The notes below the pieces were generated by a model that worked only from the letters and a program-made list of their open reading frames with translations, made no database searches and had not been told where the DNA came from. From an uncultured Muribaculaceae bacterium (GTDB taxonomy: Bacteria > Bacteroidota > Bacteroidia > Bacteroidales > Muribaculaceae), in NCBI GenBank assembly GCA_910587355.1, contig CAJUKF010000069.1, forward strand, positions 1-9,691: a stretch of 9,691 nt of DNA. The letters run 5' to 3'. The position numbers were made by a program, and so were the translations under genes. Positions 1 to 7,356 of the stretch are shown here, one piece after another; the first letter of the stretch is position 1, and every line of letters starts with the position of its first letter.

Positions 1-25
1 CAATGCATAAAATCACTCAAAATAG

Positions 26-46
26 CCGGGTAAACACATTTACCGG
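26..46. repeat. Small imperfect hairpin near left edge
   Basis: The arms at 26-34 (ccgggtaaa) and 39-46 (tttaccgg) pair with one bulged G around a 4-nt loop. A short T-rich stretch lies further right at 56-63 on the plus strand, but not directly after the stem. It could be a weak terminator for a gene arriving from outside the window on the left, or chance. Nothing else is recognisable in the first 100 bases. Confidence 0.25.
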
Positions 47-103
47 ACACCAATAGTTTTTATTAAAAAACGCATCAGAAGCAATTTTAGTTCTTGTCAC
101 AGT

Positions 104-164
104 ATACCTGCAGAAAAGAGCAGACCGAAAACACATATGCCGGTCTGCTCTTTTCTGCAGGTAT
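104..164 (-). terminator. Long perfect inverted repeat, probable transcription terminator
   Basis: Bases 104-127 and 141-164 are perfect 24-bp reverse complements around a 13-nt loop (128-140). The stem ends 11 bp after the stop codon of the 176-1852 gene, the usual place for a 3' terminator of the leftward operon. No clean run of U follows the stem on the minus strand; the nearest T-rich stretch lies about 30 nt or more further on. The factor-independent terminator call is therefore from position and stem strength only. A 24-bp stem with no mismatch is longer than most terminators. Confidence 0.6.
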
Positions 165-175
165 GCAACTGTCTG

Positions 176-1852
176 CTATGCCTTCACCTTGCAGTTTATG
201 ACAAGCGTATTTCCGGCCGGAAGAAGACGGTAGACAAAATCTTTGTCTGAACCTTTCCGGACGTGGCCTTTTTTGCAGGATACCGCATACCTATATCCTC
301 TGAAATCGGCGCCAATCCCTGAAGACGAAAATGTTTCAAAAGGAAGCTGCGAGAGTTTCGGCTCGGGAACACGGAGCTGCAGAGCCCATTGCGCGGGATT
401 GTCGGAGGTGACTTTTATACGGTCTTCGCTCAGAAGAATGGTATACGTATAGCCGTTTTCGTCGCTTGAGATTATTTTCAGCTCGGAAGCGGAGGGTTCG
501 GTGACCACAGGGTCTGAGAGGACTATCGGACTGCCGGTCTCAGTGCTGACAAACTGCAGGCCGGTCTTGTCTTCGGGCGTGCTCCAATGGAAACGGTCGA
601 CAAGCGGAAGGGTGTAGTAGAAGAAGCGATTTCCTTCGCCGGGAGTGTCGAGATACTCCGACTTGCAATTCTCATCGAAAAGATGAATATCGCGGAAACA
701 GAATCCATCTTTCTCCCAGAACAGATTGGCGCGGTAGTAGCGGCTGTTGTACCACACGGATTTATTGTCCTTTCCACGCACATCTTTCATGACAGTGACC
801 GCTGTGGCAGGAGTTGTGGAAAACTGTTTCCTGAACCAACGGCCTGATTCTCCAAGTGTTTCCAGTTTGATTTTTCCGGCATTACGCAGAGAATCGAATA
901 CAGCAAACTGCATCTCAAGACCTTTGCCCATGGCACTCCAGGTGAAGGAATTCTCCTGGCCGGCCTGCGCATAGTTAAAGGCAAGACACGGTTCGTTTAC
1001 AATGGATTCAAGGAAATAATCGACCCAGTTGCGGTTCATGCCGGCATCGCGGTATACTGGCTCAAGCGAAATCACGCCCTGATATGCGGTGCCGCATCCG
1101 GCATCATACTGATACATAGGGTCGCTTCCGAGCATACGGAACACAGGCACGGGAATCTGCTGTTTCTCTGTCTGTGCGGGCATGTAGGCGTTAAGCCTGC
1201 TCGGATAATATGCCTGATTCCAGTATCCGCCCCAGAGAGTGTAGCCATCGGTGCCGACCTGGTCCTTGCAGTTGCATGAGGCGATGATGCCGTATTTGTC
1301 GTACATATACTGCAGGGTGTGCGAATCGATAAACCATGAACCCACCGACACGGGATAGCGGCCATATATTTCCTTGAACTTCGCCATATATACATCGACC
1401 AGCTTTTCACGTTCGGCTTTTGTGTATCCCGGTGTGAATGCGATGTTGGCCGTGGATACCCATGAATGCTCGCCACGCCACGGGATGCCGGCGGCTTCGA
1501 CATGCGGCTGCGTGATTTCCCACCAGGCTCCGAGCTCGCAGTTGTCGCCAAGCTGAGTTTTCATCAGTTGCTGATACTCAGGATTGATGAGCGAATCGTA
1601 CTGGAAAAGAAATGTCGTAGGGAAATTGTATTTGTTCGACAGCGCAATCTGCTTCTGCACCGCATCGAACATAAGGCTGTCGGCATTATCAAGCCGGTAG
1701 TCGGTCTGACGGATGAAATTGACTATATTGATTATTCGCGGCGATGCCTGCGCGTCTTTCGCGCTCTGGGCGGCAATGGCCTGACCCGCACCGCAAGTCA
1801 AACCGGCTGCATAGAGAGCGAAAGCGCATACAAGCGTTCTGAAAGTTTTCAA
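176..1852 (-). CDS. Secreted DUF3863-like protein, function unknown
   Basis: This is a 558-residue protein. Residues 1-28 form a signal peptide: Lys and Arg near the start, a hydrophobic core, then an Ala-rich end reading QAIAA before QSAK. It is therefore exported. The mature part has an alpha/beta region (about 38-320) with FLFQYD at 81-86, ELGAWW at 106-111, PHVEAAG at 116-122 and an aromatic stretch SVGSWFIDSH at 169-178. A beta-rich C-terminal part follows. From memory this resembles the Bacteroidales families DUF3863/DUF3864, whose N-terminal fold I believe is like the barrel of polysaccharide deacetylases and GH57-type enzymes; this was not tested. The reaction is unknown. It is the last gene of the leftward operon, 28 bp after the rhamnosidase stop, which suggests a part in handling rhamnose-containing glycans. 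The ATG start is supported by the signal peptide directly behind it. Confidence 0.8.
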   Translation of the reverse strand: MKTFRTLVCAFALYAAGLTCGAGQAIAAQSAKDAQASPRIINIVNFIRQTDYRLDNADSLMFDAVQKQIALSNKYNFPTTFLFQYDSLINPEYQQLMKTQLGDNCELGAWWEITQPHVEAAGIPWRGEHSWVSTANIAFTPGYTKAEREKLVDVYMAKFKEIYGRYPVSVGSWFIDSHTLQYMYDKYGIIASCNCKDQVGTDGYTLWGGYWNQAYYPSRLNAYMPAQTEKQQIPVPVFRMLGSDPMYQYDAGCGTAYQGVISLEPVYRDAGMNRNWVDYFLESIVNEPCLAFNYAQAGQENSFTWSAMGKGLEMQFAVFDSLRNAGKIKLETLGESGRWFRKQFSTTPATAVTVMKDVRGKDNKSVWYNSRYYRANLFWEKDGFCFRDIHLFDENCKSEYLDTPGEGNRFFYYTLPLVDRFHWSTPEDKTGLQFVSTETGSPIVLSDPVVTEPSASELKIISSDENGYTYTILLSEDRIKVTSDNPAQWALQLRVPEPKLSQLPFETFSSSGIGADFRGYRYAVSCKKGHVRKGSDKDFVYRLLPAGNTLVINCKVKA

Positions 1853-1880
1853 TTGATATTTCTTTAAAAATCAGACAAAG

Positions 1881-4124
1881 TTATTTACGTGCCCGCTTCA
1901 GCGTGAAAGTATGTGTGCCAGACTCCAGTTCCACAGTCCCGGCATCGCGGATATAGTCGGGGAGAGTGAGCGTTGCCGTTGTATTCGACGGAATCGTGAC
2001 AGTATAGGTTATCTTGCCTTTCTTCGTTGTCCAGCCCGAGGAGATTTCGCCATAAGGCGATTCATGTGTTGCGCTGAAGTCGGCGAGCCCGACCGGGAAG
2101 TTGGGTTTCAGAATTATATGCCTGAAGCCGGGATTGTTTTCATCCGGGAAAATACCGGCAAGGCCTTTGTATGGCCACGCGCCGATTTCGCCGAACATGA
2201 TATGATTGTCCGAGATGTCGCGGGTTGCGTTGAGGTCCCAGTTCTCGAGCAACGACGTAGCCCCGTTTACGTACCAACATCCCCATGAAGGGTAGGTATC
2301 CTGCACGGCAACTTTATAAGCGGCATCGACATATCCGTTTTCACTGAGGGCATTGAGCAGAGCTTTCGCACCGAGGATGCCGGTATCGATATGGAAACCG
2401 GCCTGCTCAACTTTCTTTGCAAGATTGGCGCTTACCGCCGCAATCATATCGTTGGGTACAATTCCCCACATCAGAGGCATGCTCATCTCTGTCTGTGAAC
2501 CGGAAGCGTAAATTCCTTTCTCGCGGTCGAGGAATTTGTTGTTAATTGCTTTCTTTATATCCTCGGCAAGCTGTGAATAATGCTTGTAATCATCCTCTTT
2601 GCCAAATAATTTAGCGGCTTTTGCCAGAATAGTCGCGTCGACAAAAAAATATACCGATGATGTAAGCTCTTTATTCGAGCCTGTGCTCACCGGCACCCAG
2701 TCGCCTCGGCCCCATGCCGAAAGATGCGAAGGGCTGTTGTGGTCCACATAGTCAACATATCGCTTGATGTTGTCGTATGAATCGCGCAGAGCACGGTCAT
2801 CACCATAGAAGAGATAGAGATTCCAGGGAATGACGGCAATAGTACTAGTCCAGTCGAGACCGTTGTCGGTGCCGTATCCCCATCCGCCGGTAGGAATAAT
2901 ATCGGGAAGCACTCCGTTGGGTTGCTGTTCGTCGCGGTGGTCGGCAAGCCATTTCTCGTAAATTGTGATACCGTCGTAGTTGTACAGAGCAGTCTCAATG
3001 GCAAGATGACCGTCGCCCGTCCAGCCGTTTTTCTCACGCTGCGGGCAGTCGGTAGGATAGCCCATGAGATTCGATATATAGGCATTTCGGGTGATATCCA
3101 TGATGCCTTCAAGCAGTTTGTTCGACGAACGGATGCTGCCGCGCGAAGCCACGTCGCTGTGAACTTCACGTGCCTTGAGCGACGATGTATCGAACACCAT
3201 AGGCTTCGATGTGGTAATCTGTGCGTAACGGAAACCTTTATAGCTGAATTCAGGAGTGTAAGTATCGCGCTTTCCGTCAAGGATATAGATGTCGGTCTGG
3301 AAAGGTTCGGCCACTCTGTCACCGCGATAATACACATCGATATTGGAGGGGTTTAGAGTTCCATTGGGGTGGAGACGCTCGCCATGCGCTACTTTGACGA
3401 CGGCTCCTTTCGGGCCTTGTATGTCAAGCACAGTTATCCCTGACATGTTTTTGCCGAAATCGAACACATATGCGGTATCATTGATTCGGGTGATACTTCT
3501 GGCATCATATTCCCTGATGTGCCGTATAGGCTGCATCTGCTGGGAAGATACAACCCGGGACGGCACGCTGCGAAGACGTACACCGTGCCATTTGCGGTCA
3601 TCGTAACCGGGTTTATCCCAATTCTGGTCTACATGGTTGAAATCATAATGCTCGCCCGTGTATATATTATTATATACGAGGGGCGAATCTGACGATGTGC
3701 GCCAGCTCAAGTCTGTAGCGACCGTTTCCTTCGTACCGTCGGCATACTCCACCAGGAGGTCGAGGCAGAATGCCGGACGATTGCGCCAGGGTGCATTGTC
3801 GAAATTCCACACGGCTTTGGCCTGGTGATTGTACCAGCCGTTGCCGAGAAGGACACCGAGCACGTTCTCTCCAGGCTGCAGAGCCTTTGTGACATCGAAA
3901 GTGAGATAAGGATTACGACGGTCGAAACGGGTATATACCGGTGTCATTACCTGGTCGCCTATACGCTCGCCGTTGACACTAAGCCTGAACAAGCCGCCGG
4001 CAGCTATATAGGCAGTGGCCTTTTTGACCGGTTTATTCAGAGTGAGACTTTTGCGGAATAACGGCGCCGGACGGAATTCACGGTTATGGTGGTCGCTAAT
4101 CCAGTTTCCGGCCCATTTGCCCAT
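1881..4124 (-). CDS. GH78 alpha-L-rhamnosidase, main part downstream of a frameshift
   Basis: This is an inverting glycoside hydrolase that removes terminal alpha-L-rhamnose from glycans or glycosides. Counting from the ATG at 4124 (747 aa), there is an N-terminal beta-sandwich region (about 15-320), then an (alpha/alpha)6 barrel (about 330-655), then a C-terminal beta domain (about 665-747). The barrel carries the family signature TDCPQRE..GWTGD at 358-371, whose D359, E364 and D371 match by spacing the acidic residues of characterised GH78 enzymes. A second signature, NHIMFGEIGAW, is at 640-650. The ATG at 4124 is probably not the true start: in the same frame the coding sense continues upstream to about 4256, reading TDGKNTLAYAGKKLEPNTAYYW and then FSTGL before this Met, which is typical GH78 N-terminal sequence. 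The signal peptide and first domain lie in another frame at 4257-4491. With one G removed from the tract at 4250-4256 the gene would encode 869 aa, a normal family length. Confidence 0.9.
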   Translation of the reverse strand: MGKWAGNWISDHHNREFRPAPLFRKSLTLNKPVKKATAYIAAGGLFRLSVNGERIGDQVMTPVYTRFDRRNPYLTFDVTKALQPGENVLGVLLGNGWYNHQAKAVWNFDNAPWRNRPAFCLDLLVEYADGTKETVATDLSWRTSSDSPLVYNNIYTGEHYDFNHVDQNWDKPGYDDRKWHGVRLRSVPSRVVSSQQMQPIRHIREYDARSITRINDTAYVFDFGKNMSGITVLDIQGPKGAVVKVAHGERLHPNGTLNPSNIDVYYRGDRVAEPFQTDIYILDGKRDTYTPEFSYKGFRYAQITTSKPMVFDTSSLKAREVHSDVASRGSIRSSNKLLEGIMDITRNAYISNLMGYPTDCPQREKNGWTGDGHLAIETALYNYDGITIYEKWLADHRDEQQPNGVLPDIIPTGGWGYGTDNGLDWTSTIAVIPWNLYLFYGDDRALRDSYDNIKRYVDYVDHNSPSHLSAWGRGDWVPVSTGSNKELTSSVYFFVDATILAKAAKLFGKEDDYKHYSQLAEDIKKAINNKFLDREKGIYASGSQTEMSMPLMWGIVPNDMIAAVSANLAKKVEQAGFHIDTGILGAKALLNALSENGYVDAAYKVAVQDTYPSWGCWYVNGATSLLENWDLNATRDISDNHIMFGEIGAWPYKGLAGIFPDENNPGFRHIILKPNFPVGLADFSATHESPYGEISSGWTTKKGKITYTVTIPSNTTATLTLPDYIRDAGTVELESGTHTFTLKRARK

Positions 4125-4200
4125 AAGGCCTGTAGAAAATTTTGCTACAGGAGATTTCTCAGCGCCGCTTTCGATGCACCAATAATATGCAGTGTTAGGC

Positions 4201-4491
4201 TCAAGTTTTTTCCCTGCGTAAGCGAGTGTGTTCTTGCCGTCGGTGGGAAGGGGGGGCCGTCCACATATCGCCGCGGCCCGAGGCTACGGCAAGACTGTCG
4301 GTACCAACAATAATCCGTCCTCCGTTTTGCGTAAGATTATCGCAGCGCCACTGCATACGCGGCGACGGGTCGTCCACACCGAGCGGATTTTCAAGATGAT
4401 TGACTCTAAGATGCCCTATTCCGGCATAAGAATTAAGGGCTGCAAACGCTAGTGCCGTAAGGAAGATTCGGCGTACAGAAAGAAGATGCAT
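4201..4491 (-). pseudogene. N-terminal fragment of the GH78 rhamnosidase (frameshifted)
   Basis: This encodes the real beginning of the rhamnosidase. Residues 1-23 form a signal peptide (MHLLSVRRIFLTALAFAALN, then SYA), so the enzyme would be exported. Then comes LRVNHLENPLGVDDPSPRMQW, the classic start of the GH78 N-terminal Fn3-like domain, continuing to GRGDMWTAP. After the seven-G tract (4250-4256 on the plus strand) the reading becomes nonsense, SHRRQEHTRLRREKT, and stops at 4201. Shortening the tract to six Gs gives DMWTAPLPTDGKNTLAYAG and joins this piece to the body of the enzyme in frame. The ATG follows the stop of the DUF362 gene with no gap (TAA then ATG), pointing to translational coupling. 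The break may be a true mutation, a phase-variable switch, or a sequencing error in a homopolymer. Confidence 0.85.
4250..4256. repeat. Seven-G homopolymer at the rhamnosidase frameshift
   Basis: Seven consecutive G on the plus strand (seven C in the coding strand) sit exactly where the rhamnosidase reading frame changes. Six or nine would restore the full-length enzyme. Tracts of this kind are prone both to polymerase slippage and to sequencing indels. Confidence 0.9.
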
Positions 4492-5457
4492 TTATTCGTC
4501 GATATTTACAATTTTATATTGTTTGGTGCCCAGCCCGATATGCTCGGCCCAGTCGATTGTGTGAGTACCATGCTGCTGGTCTATGCGTGCGAGCATGTCT
4601 GTGGGGTCATTGTGAGCCGTTACCTTCTGCTGGTTGATGATGTCAACGCAGGCCTGGTCAAGCGCTACAGGGTCAAGCGAGGCAAGAATTCCATAATCTT
4701 CCAGTTTCACGGGTTCAGGTTCGGCTACACAGTCACAGTCGATTGACATATTGTTCATCACCGAAATATAAATTATGCCGCGCTCGGCGTTGAAATAATC
4801 GGCCACCGCCTGAGCCGTAGCGGCCATAGATTCGAGAAAACCGTCCTGGTCGCTGATATTCTCGGGTTCCCACAGATTTTCGGGAGTCTGAACGCGTCCG
4901 GCCGAGTGTATGTAAGCTTTACCGTTGCGACTTGCACAACCGATACTCAGATTTTTAAGAGCACCGCCATAACCGCCCATAGGATGTCCTTTGAAATGGT
5001 TGAGCGCCACCATGAAATCATAGTTGGCGAGATGTCCGCCGACGATATCGTATTTCACATGGGTCTTGTCGCGCACCGGAATACGGATTTCGTCATACTC
5101 GTCCATAAGGTCTACAGGAGCAATACTGTCGAAGCCGTGGTCGTGAATCACTTTCCAGTGGTCGGCAGCCTCCATGCGGTCGCCTGCATAAGCAGTGCGG
5201 CACTCCACAATCGTGCCACGCACCTCGTCGACAAGCTGAGAGATTAGTTCTGGTTTAAGATAGTTCGGATTAGTGCCTTCGCCGGTAGAAATTTTTACTG
5301 CCACGCGGCCCTGAGCTTTGACACCCAATGCTTTATAAATGCGGACCAATGCCTCCGGCGAGATTTCGCGGGTGAGATAAACTGTTGATTGTGCCATTGT
5401 TGTTATACTTGTTGCAATTATCACTAAATAAGTAAGTATCGATTTTTTGATTACCAT
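4492..5457 (-). CDS. Secreted DUF362-domain protein
   Basis: This 321-residue protein has an N-terminal signal peptide (Lys-Lys, hydrophobic 7-18, likely cut after the TTMAQ at 19-23). The rest matches the DUF362 family as I know it: the strand VAVKISTGEG at 52-61, then NHFKGHPMGGYGGALKNLSIG at 153-173, the most conserved part of the family, and DPVALDQACVDII near 262-274, the usual end of the domain. Many DUF362 proteins carry a four-cysteine 4Fe-4S ferredoxin section. Here only C174 and the CDC at 241-243 are near the core, and no CxxCxxC ferredoxin motif is present. The molecular function of DUF362 is not established; a redox or metal role is only a guess. It is the first gene of the leftward operon and its TAA stop directly touches the ATG of the rhamnosidase, so the two are surely co-translated. 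Confidence 0.85.
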   Translation of the reverse strand: MVIKKSILTYLVIIATSITTMAQSTVYLTREISPEALVRIYKALGVKAQGRVAVKISTGEGTNPNYLKPELISQLVDEVRGTIVECRTAYAGDRMEAADHWKVIHDHGFDSIAPVDLMDEYDEIRIPVRDKTHVKYDIVGGHLANYDFMVALNHFKGHPMGGYGGALKNLSIGCASRNGKAYIHSAGRVQTPENLWEPENISDQDGFLESMAATAQAVADYFNAERGIIYISVMNNMSIDCDCVAEPEPVKLEDYGILASLDPVALDQACVDIINQQKVTAHNDPTDMLARIDQQHGTHTIDWAEHIGLGTKQYKIVNIDE

Positions 5458-5881
5458 TTAATGTTTGAATTGGTCTATTATCGGTTTTAGATAAGGGTAG
5501 TGGAGTGACGGTGCTCTTTTTACAAACACAGATGCGAATATAATGATTTATTTCCATATTTCAGTAGCTAAGACAAAATTTATAATGATGCTAAAAAACT
5601 GAATAGATGAAAGAATATGCATATATAGAAAAGCCCGGGCCTGAAAGTTTTTTAAACAATTTTATCGCAGATACACTTCTAATTGCAAAAAATATTGTAA
5701 TTTTGCGCAAAATACGACATCTCGATAGAGTGTCTGCTGTATTTGCCATGTCTATCAAGCGTGTTGACAAGCTTGACTTTTCGTTGTTTCCTCGGTCATT
5801 GTATGGGTCGGGGGTCGAAAAGCATACTTGTGAAAAGTCGTTTCTTTACCAATTCTCGTATAGTTGTAATTCGCTGATACT
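5458..5881. promoter_or_regulatory. AT-rich divergent intergenic region and leader of the polysaccharide locus
   Basis: These 424 bases separate the leftward operon from the rightward locus and must hold both promoters. For the leftward operon I see no exact Bacteroidetes -7 box; near matches on the minus strand are TATATTCG (5535-5542) and TAAATTTTG (5574-5582). For the rightward genes there is an exact TAnnTTTG match at 5698-5705. Within the leader, CTTTTCG (5777-5783) can pair with CGAAAAG (5816-5822), or GACTTTTC (5775-5782) with GAAAAGTC (5832-5839), but not both at once. An 8-bp palindrome, caagcttg, lies at 5768-5775. I found no long inverted repeats of the kind that flank invertible capsule promoters in B. 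fragilis. Confidence 0.5.
5698..5705 (+). promoter_or_regulatory. Candidate Bacteroidetes -7 promoter box
   Basis: TAATTTTG matches the Bacteroidetes sigma-ABfr -7 consensus TAnnTTTG exactly. No good TTTG -33 box lies at the usual 19-20 bp distance. The box is framed by GCAAAA (5685-5690) and TTTTGC (5701-5706), a small inverted repeat. If used, it would give a leader of roughly 170 nt before the fusion gene. An exact match of this short motif in AT-rich DNA can arise by chance. Confidence 0.25.
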
Positions 5882-7300
5882 TTGACTGCTGGAGAAGAAA
5901 ATATTCTCTCGGTTTTCGGGTCTCGGCTAAAATCGAGAAACGGAAGCACATCTGAAAAGACACAGTTTTACGCCTACAGGGCATTTGCAAGTTTCGTAGC
6001 CGGACGCAGCCTGTCGATAAATGACTTCGACGAAAAGATTATGGCTGAATGGGCTTCGTGGATGTTTTATGAAGGATTCAGCAAAAGCACCGTTCTCAGC
6101 TATCTTAGGCTTGTCTATGCGCTCTGTAACGATAAGAAATACGACAAGAGTTCAGAGCTCAAATCGAGCTATTCTTTTGTAAGTAAACAAATTCAGGCTC
6201 TCCCGGATACAATTTTCAAGCAAAACACAGGCAGTCGTGTTGTTCACAAGCTGCAAAAGATGCTTGAAACAAACCGAATGGCTGTAGGTGAGACCCGGCT
6301 TGCCACTGATATTGTGATATTCTCGGTGCTGTGCGGAGGATTGAACTTCGAACAGCTTTCTCAATGGCAAAAAGACGACGAACTTCCCGATTTCCCTCTT
6401 TTACACGAAATACGAGAGCGCTATGTGAGGCCGCGTCACAAATATCTTTTTCCGCTCGGACAGGCAATTCTCACTCCGAAACAGTTAGCAACGCGTCTAC
6501 GGGAACTCTTCATCAAAGCCCTGCGGCCTTATGGAATCCCGACTGCATCAGATGCTACGGCGACAGCCTGCGATATGTGGCTTACCGCTTTATATGAGTC
6601 TACCGGCTCAATCCGTCAAGCTGTGAACATAACTCAGAAAGGTTCTTCCACAGCCCCGGCTTTCGCGCTTATCAGGCCTGATGCAGGCCTCTCTGGTGAA
6701 CAGCGCTCTTACTTCTGCACGCACTTAAGAAATATCATCGCCAAAGACCCCGTGCAGTGGCATGCGATGCAGTTCCGCCCCGGTGTAACCTATGCACGCG
6801 TTATGGAACGGATGAATATGCACGACAACGCAAAGCGCTTTACTGAAGTGTATTATCCGGTAGTCGAAATCGCAACTCGAGTCGGGCATAAAATTGTTCT
6901 CGACGAAAAACCGGTCATGGCCGGTCTTATGTTCTTCATGAGTCGCGAGTCGGACATCACACCATTATTCCGCTCGCTCGGTGACCTGGCATGGTGCTAC
7001 CGCACAACTCGCGAGCCGGGTGCGTCATATGCTGTAATCCCCGATAGCGAAATAGCTCTGTTACAGAGGGCAATCGGCTATATAGACCCCAAAACCGAAA
7101 TAAAGCAAGAAAGCGAAGTGACATTCGAAGCCGGAGACAAAATTGTGCTTCGCTCCGGCCGCATGGCAGGCTATTATGCCGAAATCACTCTCGTTGAGAA
7201 GAAAAACGGCAAACAGCTCTATCATCTCTCTTTCCCCGACGGCAATGGCTACACATGGCGCGTGAGCGCAGACAGTCTGCAGGCCGAAAAAGTGGGTTGA
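5882..7300 (+). CDS. Tyrosine recombinase-like / UpxY (NusG-like) antiterminator fusion
   Basis: This 472-residue protein is built from two families. Residues about 8-85 look like a phage-integrase SAM-like core-binding domain (FASFVAGRSLSINDF, then FSKSTVLSYLRLVYALCND). Residues about 136-265 follow the catalytic domain of Bacteroidales tyrosine recombinases in layout (DIVIFSVLCGGLNFEQLSQW at 143-162, KYLFPL at 187-192), but the first catalytic Arg (normally in a RGM-type motif) is Gly 152-153, the RHxxR region reads TACDMW (228-233), and there is no matching Tyr. It should be unable to cut DNA. Residues about 291-400 are a NusG N-terminal domain (WHAMQFRPG at 293-301, YYPVVE, IPDSEI at 386-391) and 415-467 a KOW domain (FEAGDKIVLRSGRMAGYYAEI). 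This C-terminal third resembles UpxY, which lets RNA polymerase read through long capsule operons. The start is TTG at 5882: an in-frame stop lies at 5867-5869 and the first in-frame ATG is residue 54, inside the first domain. rmlA follows after 56 bp. Confidence 0.75.
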   Translation: MTAGEENILSVFGSRLKSRNGSTSEKTQFYAYRAFASFVAGRSLSINDFDEKIMAEWASWMFYEGFSKSTVLSYLRLVYALCNDKKYDKSSELKSSYSFVSKQIQALPDTIFKQNTGSRVVHKLQKMLETNRMAVGETRLATDIVIFSVLCGGLNFEQLSQWQKDDELPDFPLLHEIRERYVRPRHKYLFPLGQAILTPKQLATRLRELFIKALRPYGIPTASDATATACDMWLTALYESTGSIRQAVNITQKGSSTAPAFALIRPDAGLSGEQRSYFCTHLRNIIAKDPVQWHAMQFRPGVTYARVMERMNMHDNAKRFTEVYYPVVEIATRVGHKIVLDEKPVMAGLMFFMSRESDITPLFRSLGDLAWCYRTTREPGASYAVIPDSEIALLQRAIGYIDPKTEIKQESEVTFEAGDKIVLRSGRMAGYYAEITLVEKKNGKQLYHLSFPDGNGYTWRVSADSLQAEKVG

Positions 7301-7356
7301 ATTCTCTTACAAGGTCAGTTGTCTTAGGACAGCGTTCATAACAATCTTGTCTACAT

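Noticed and set aside
2687..3337. Second minus-strand frame inside the rhamnosidase gene
   Set aside because: It overlaps the intact GH78 catalytic domain in another frame, with Ser/Arg/Thr-rich composition typical of out-of-frame translation.
5633..5640. gcccgggc followed by a T run at 5649-5654 as a terminator
   Set aside because: The palindrome has no loop and so cannot form a normal hairpin, and the T run is separated from it by 8 bases.
5458..5881. Invertible promoter of the B. fragilis capsule type
   Set aside because: I looked for long inverted repeats flanking a promoter and found only 6-8 bp pairings. The fused recombinase-like domain also lacks catalytic residues, so it could not flip DNA itself.
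5882..7300. Active integrase of a mobile element
   Set aside because: The catalytic Arg, the RHxxR motif and the Tyr are not present and the C-terminus is a NusG module. No attachment sites, tRNA gene or other mobile genes were seen nearby.
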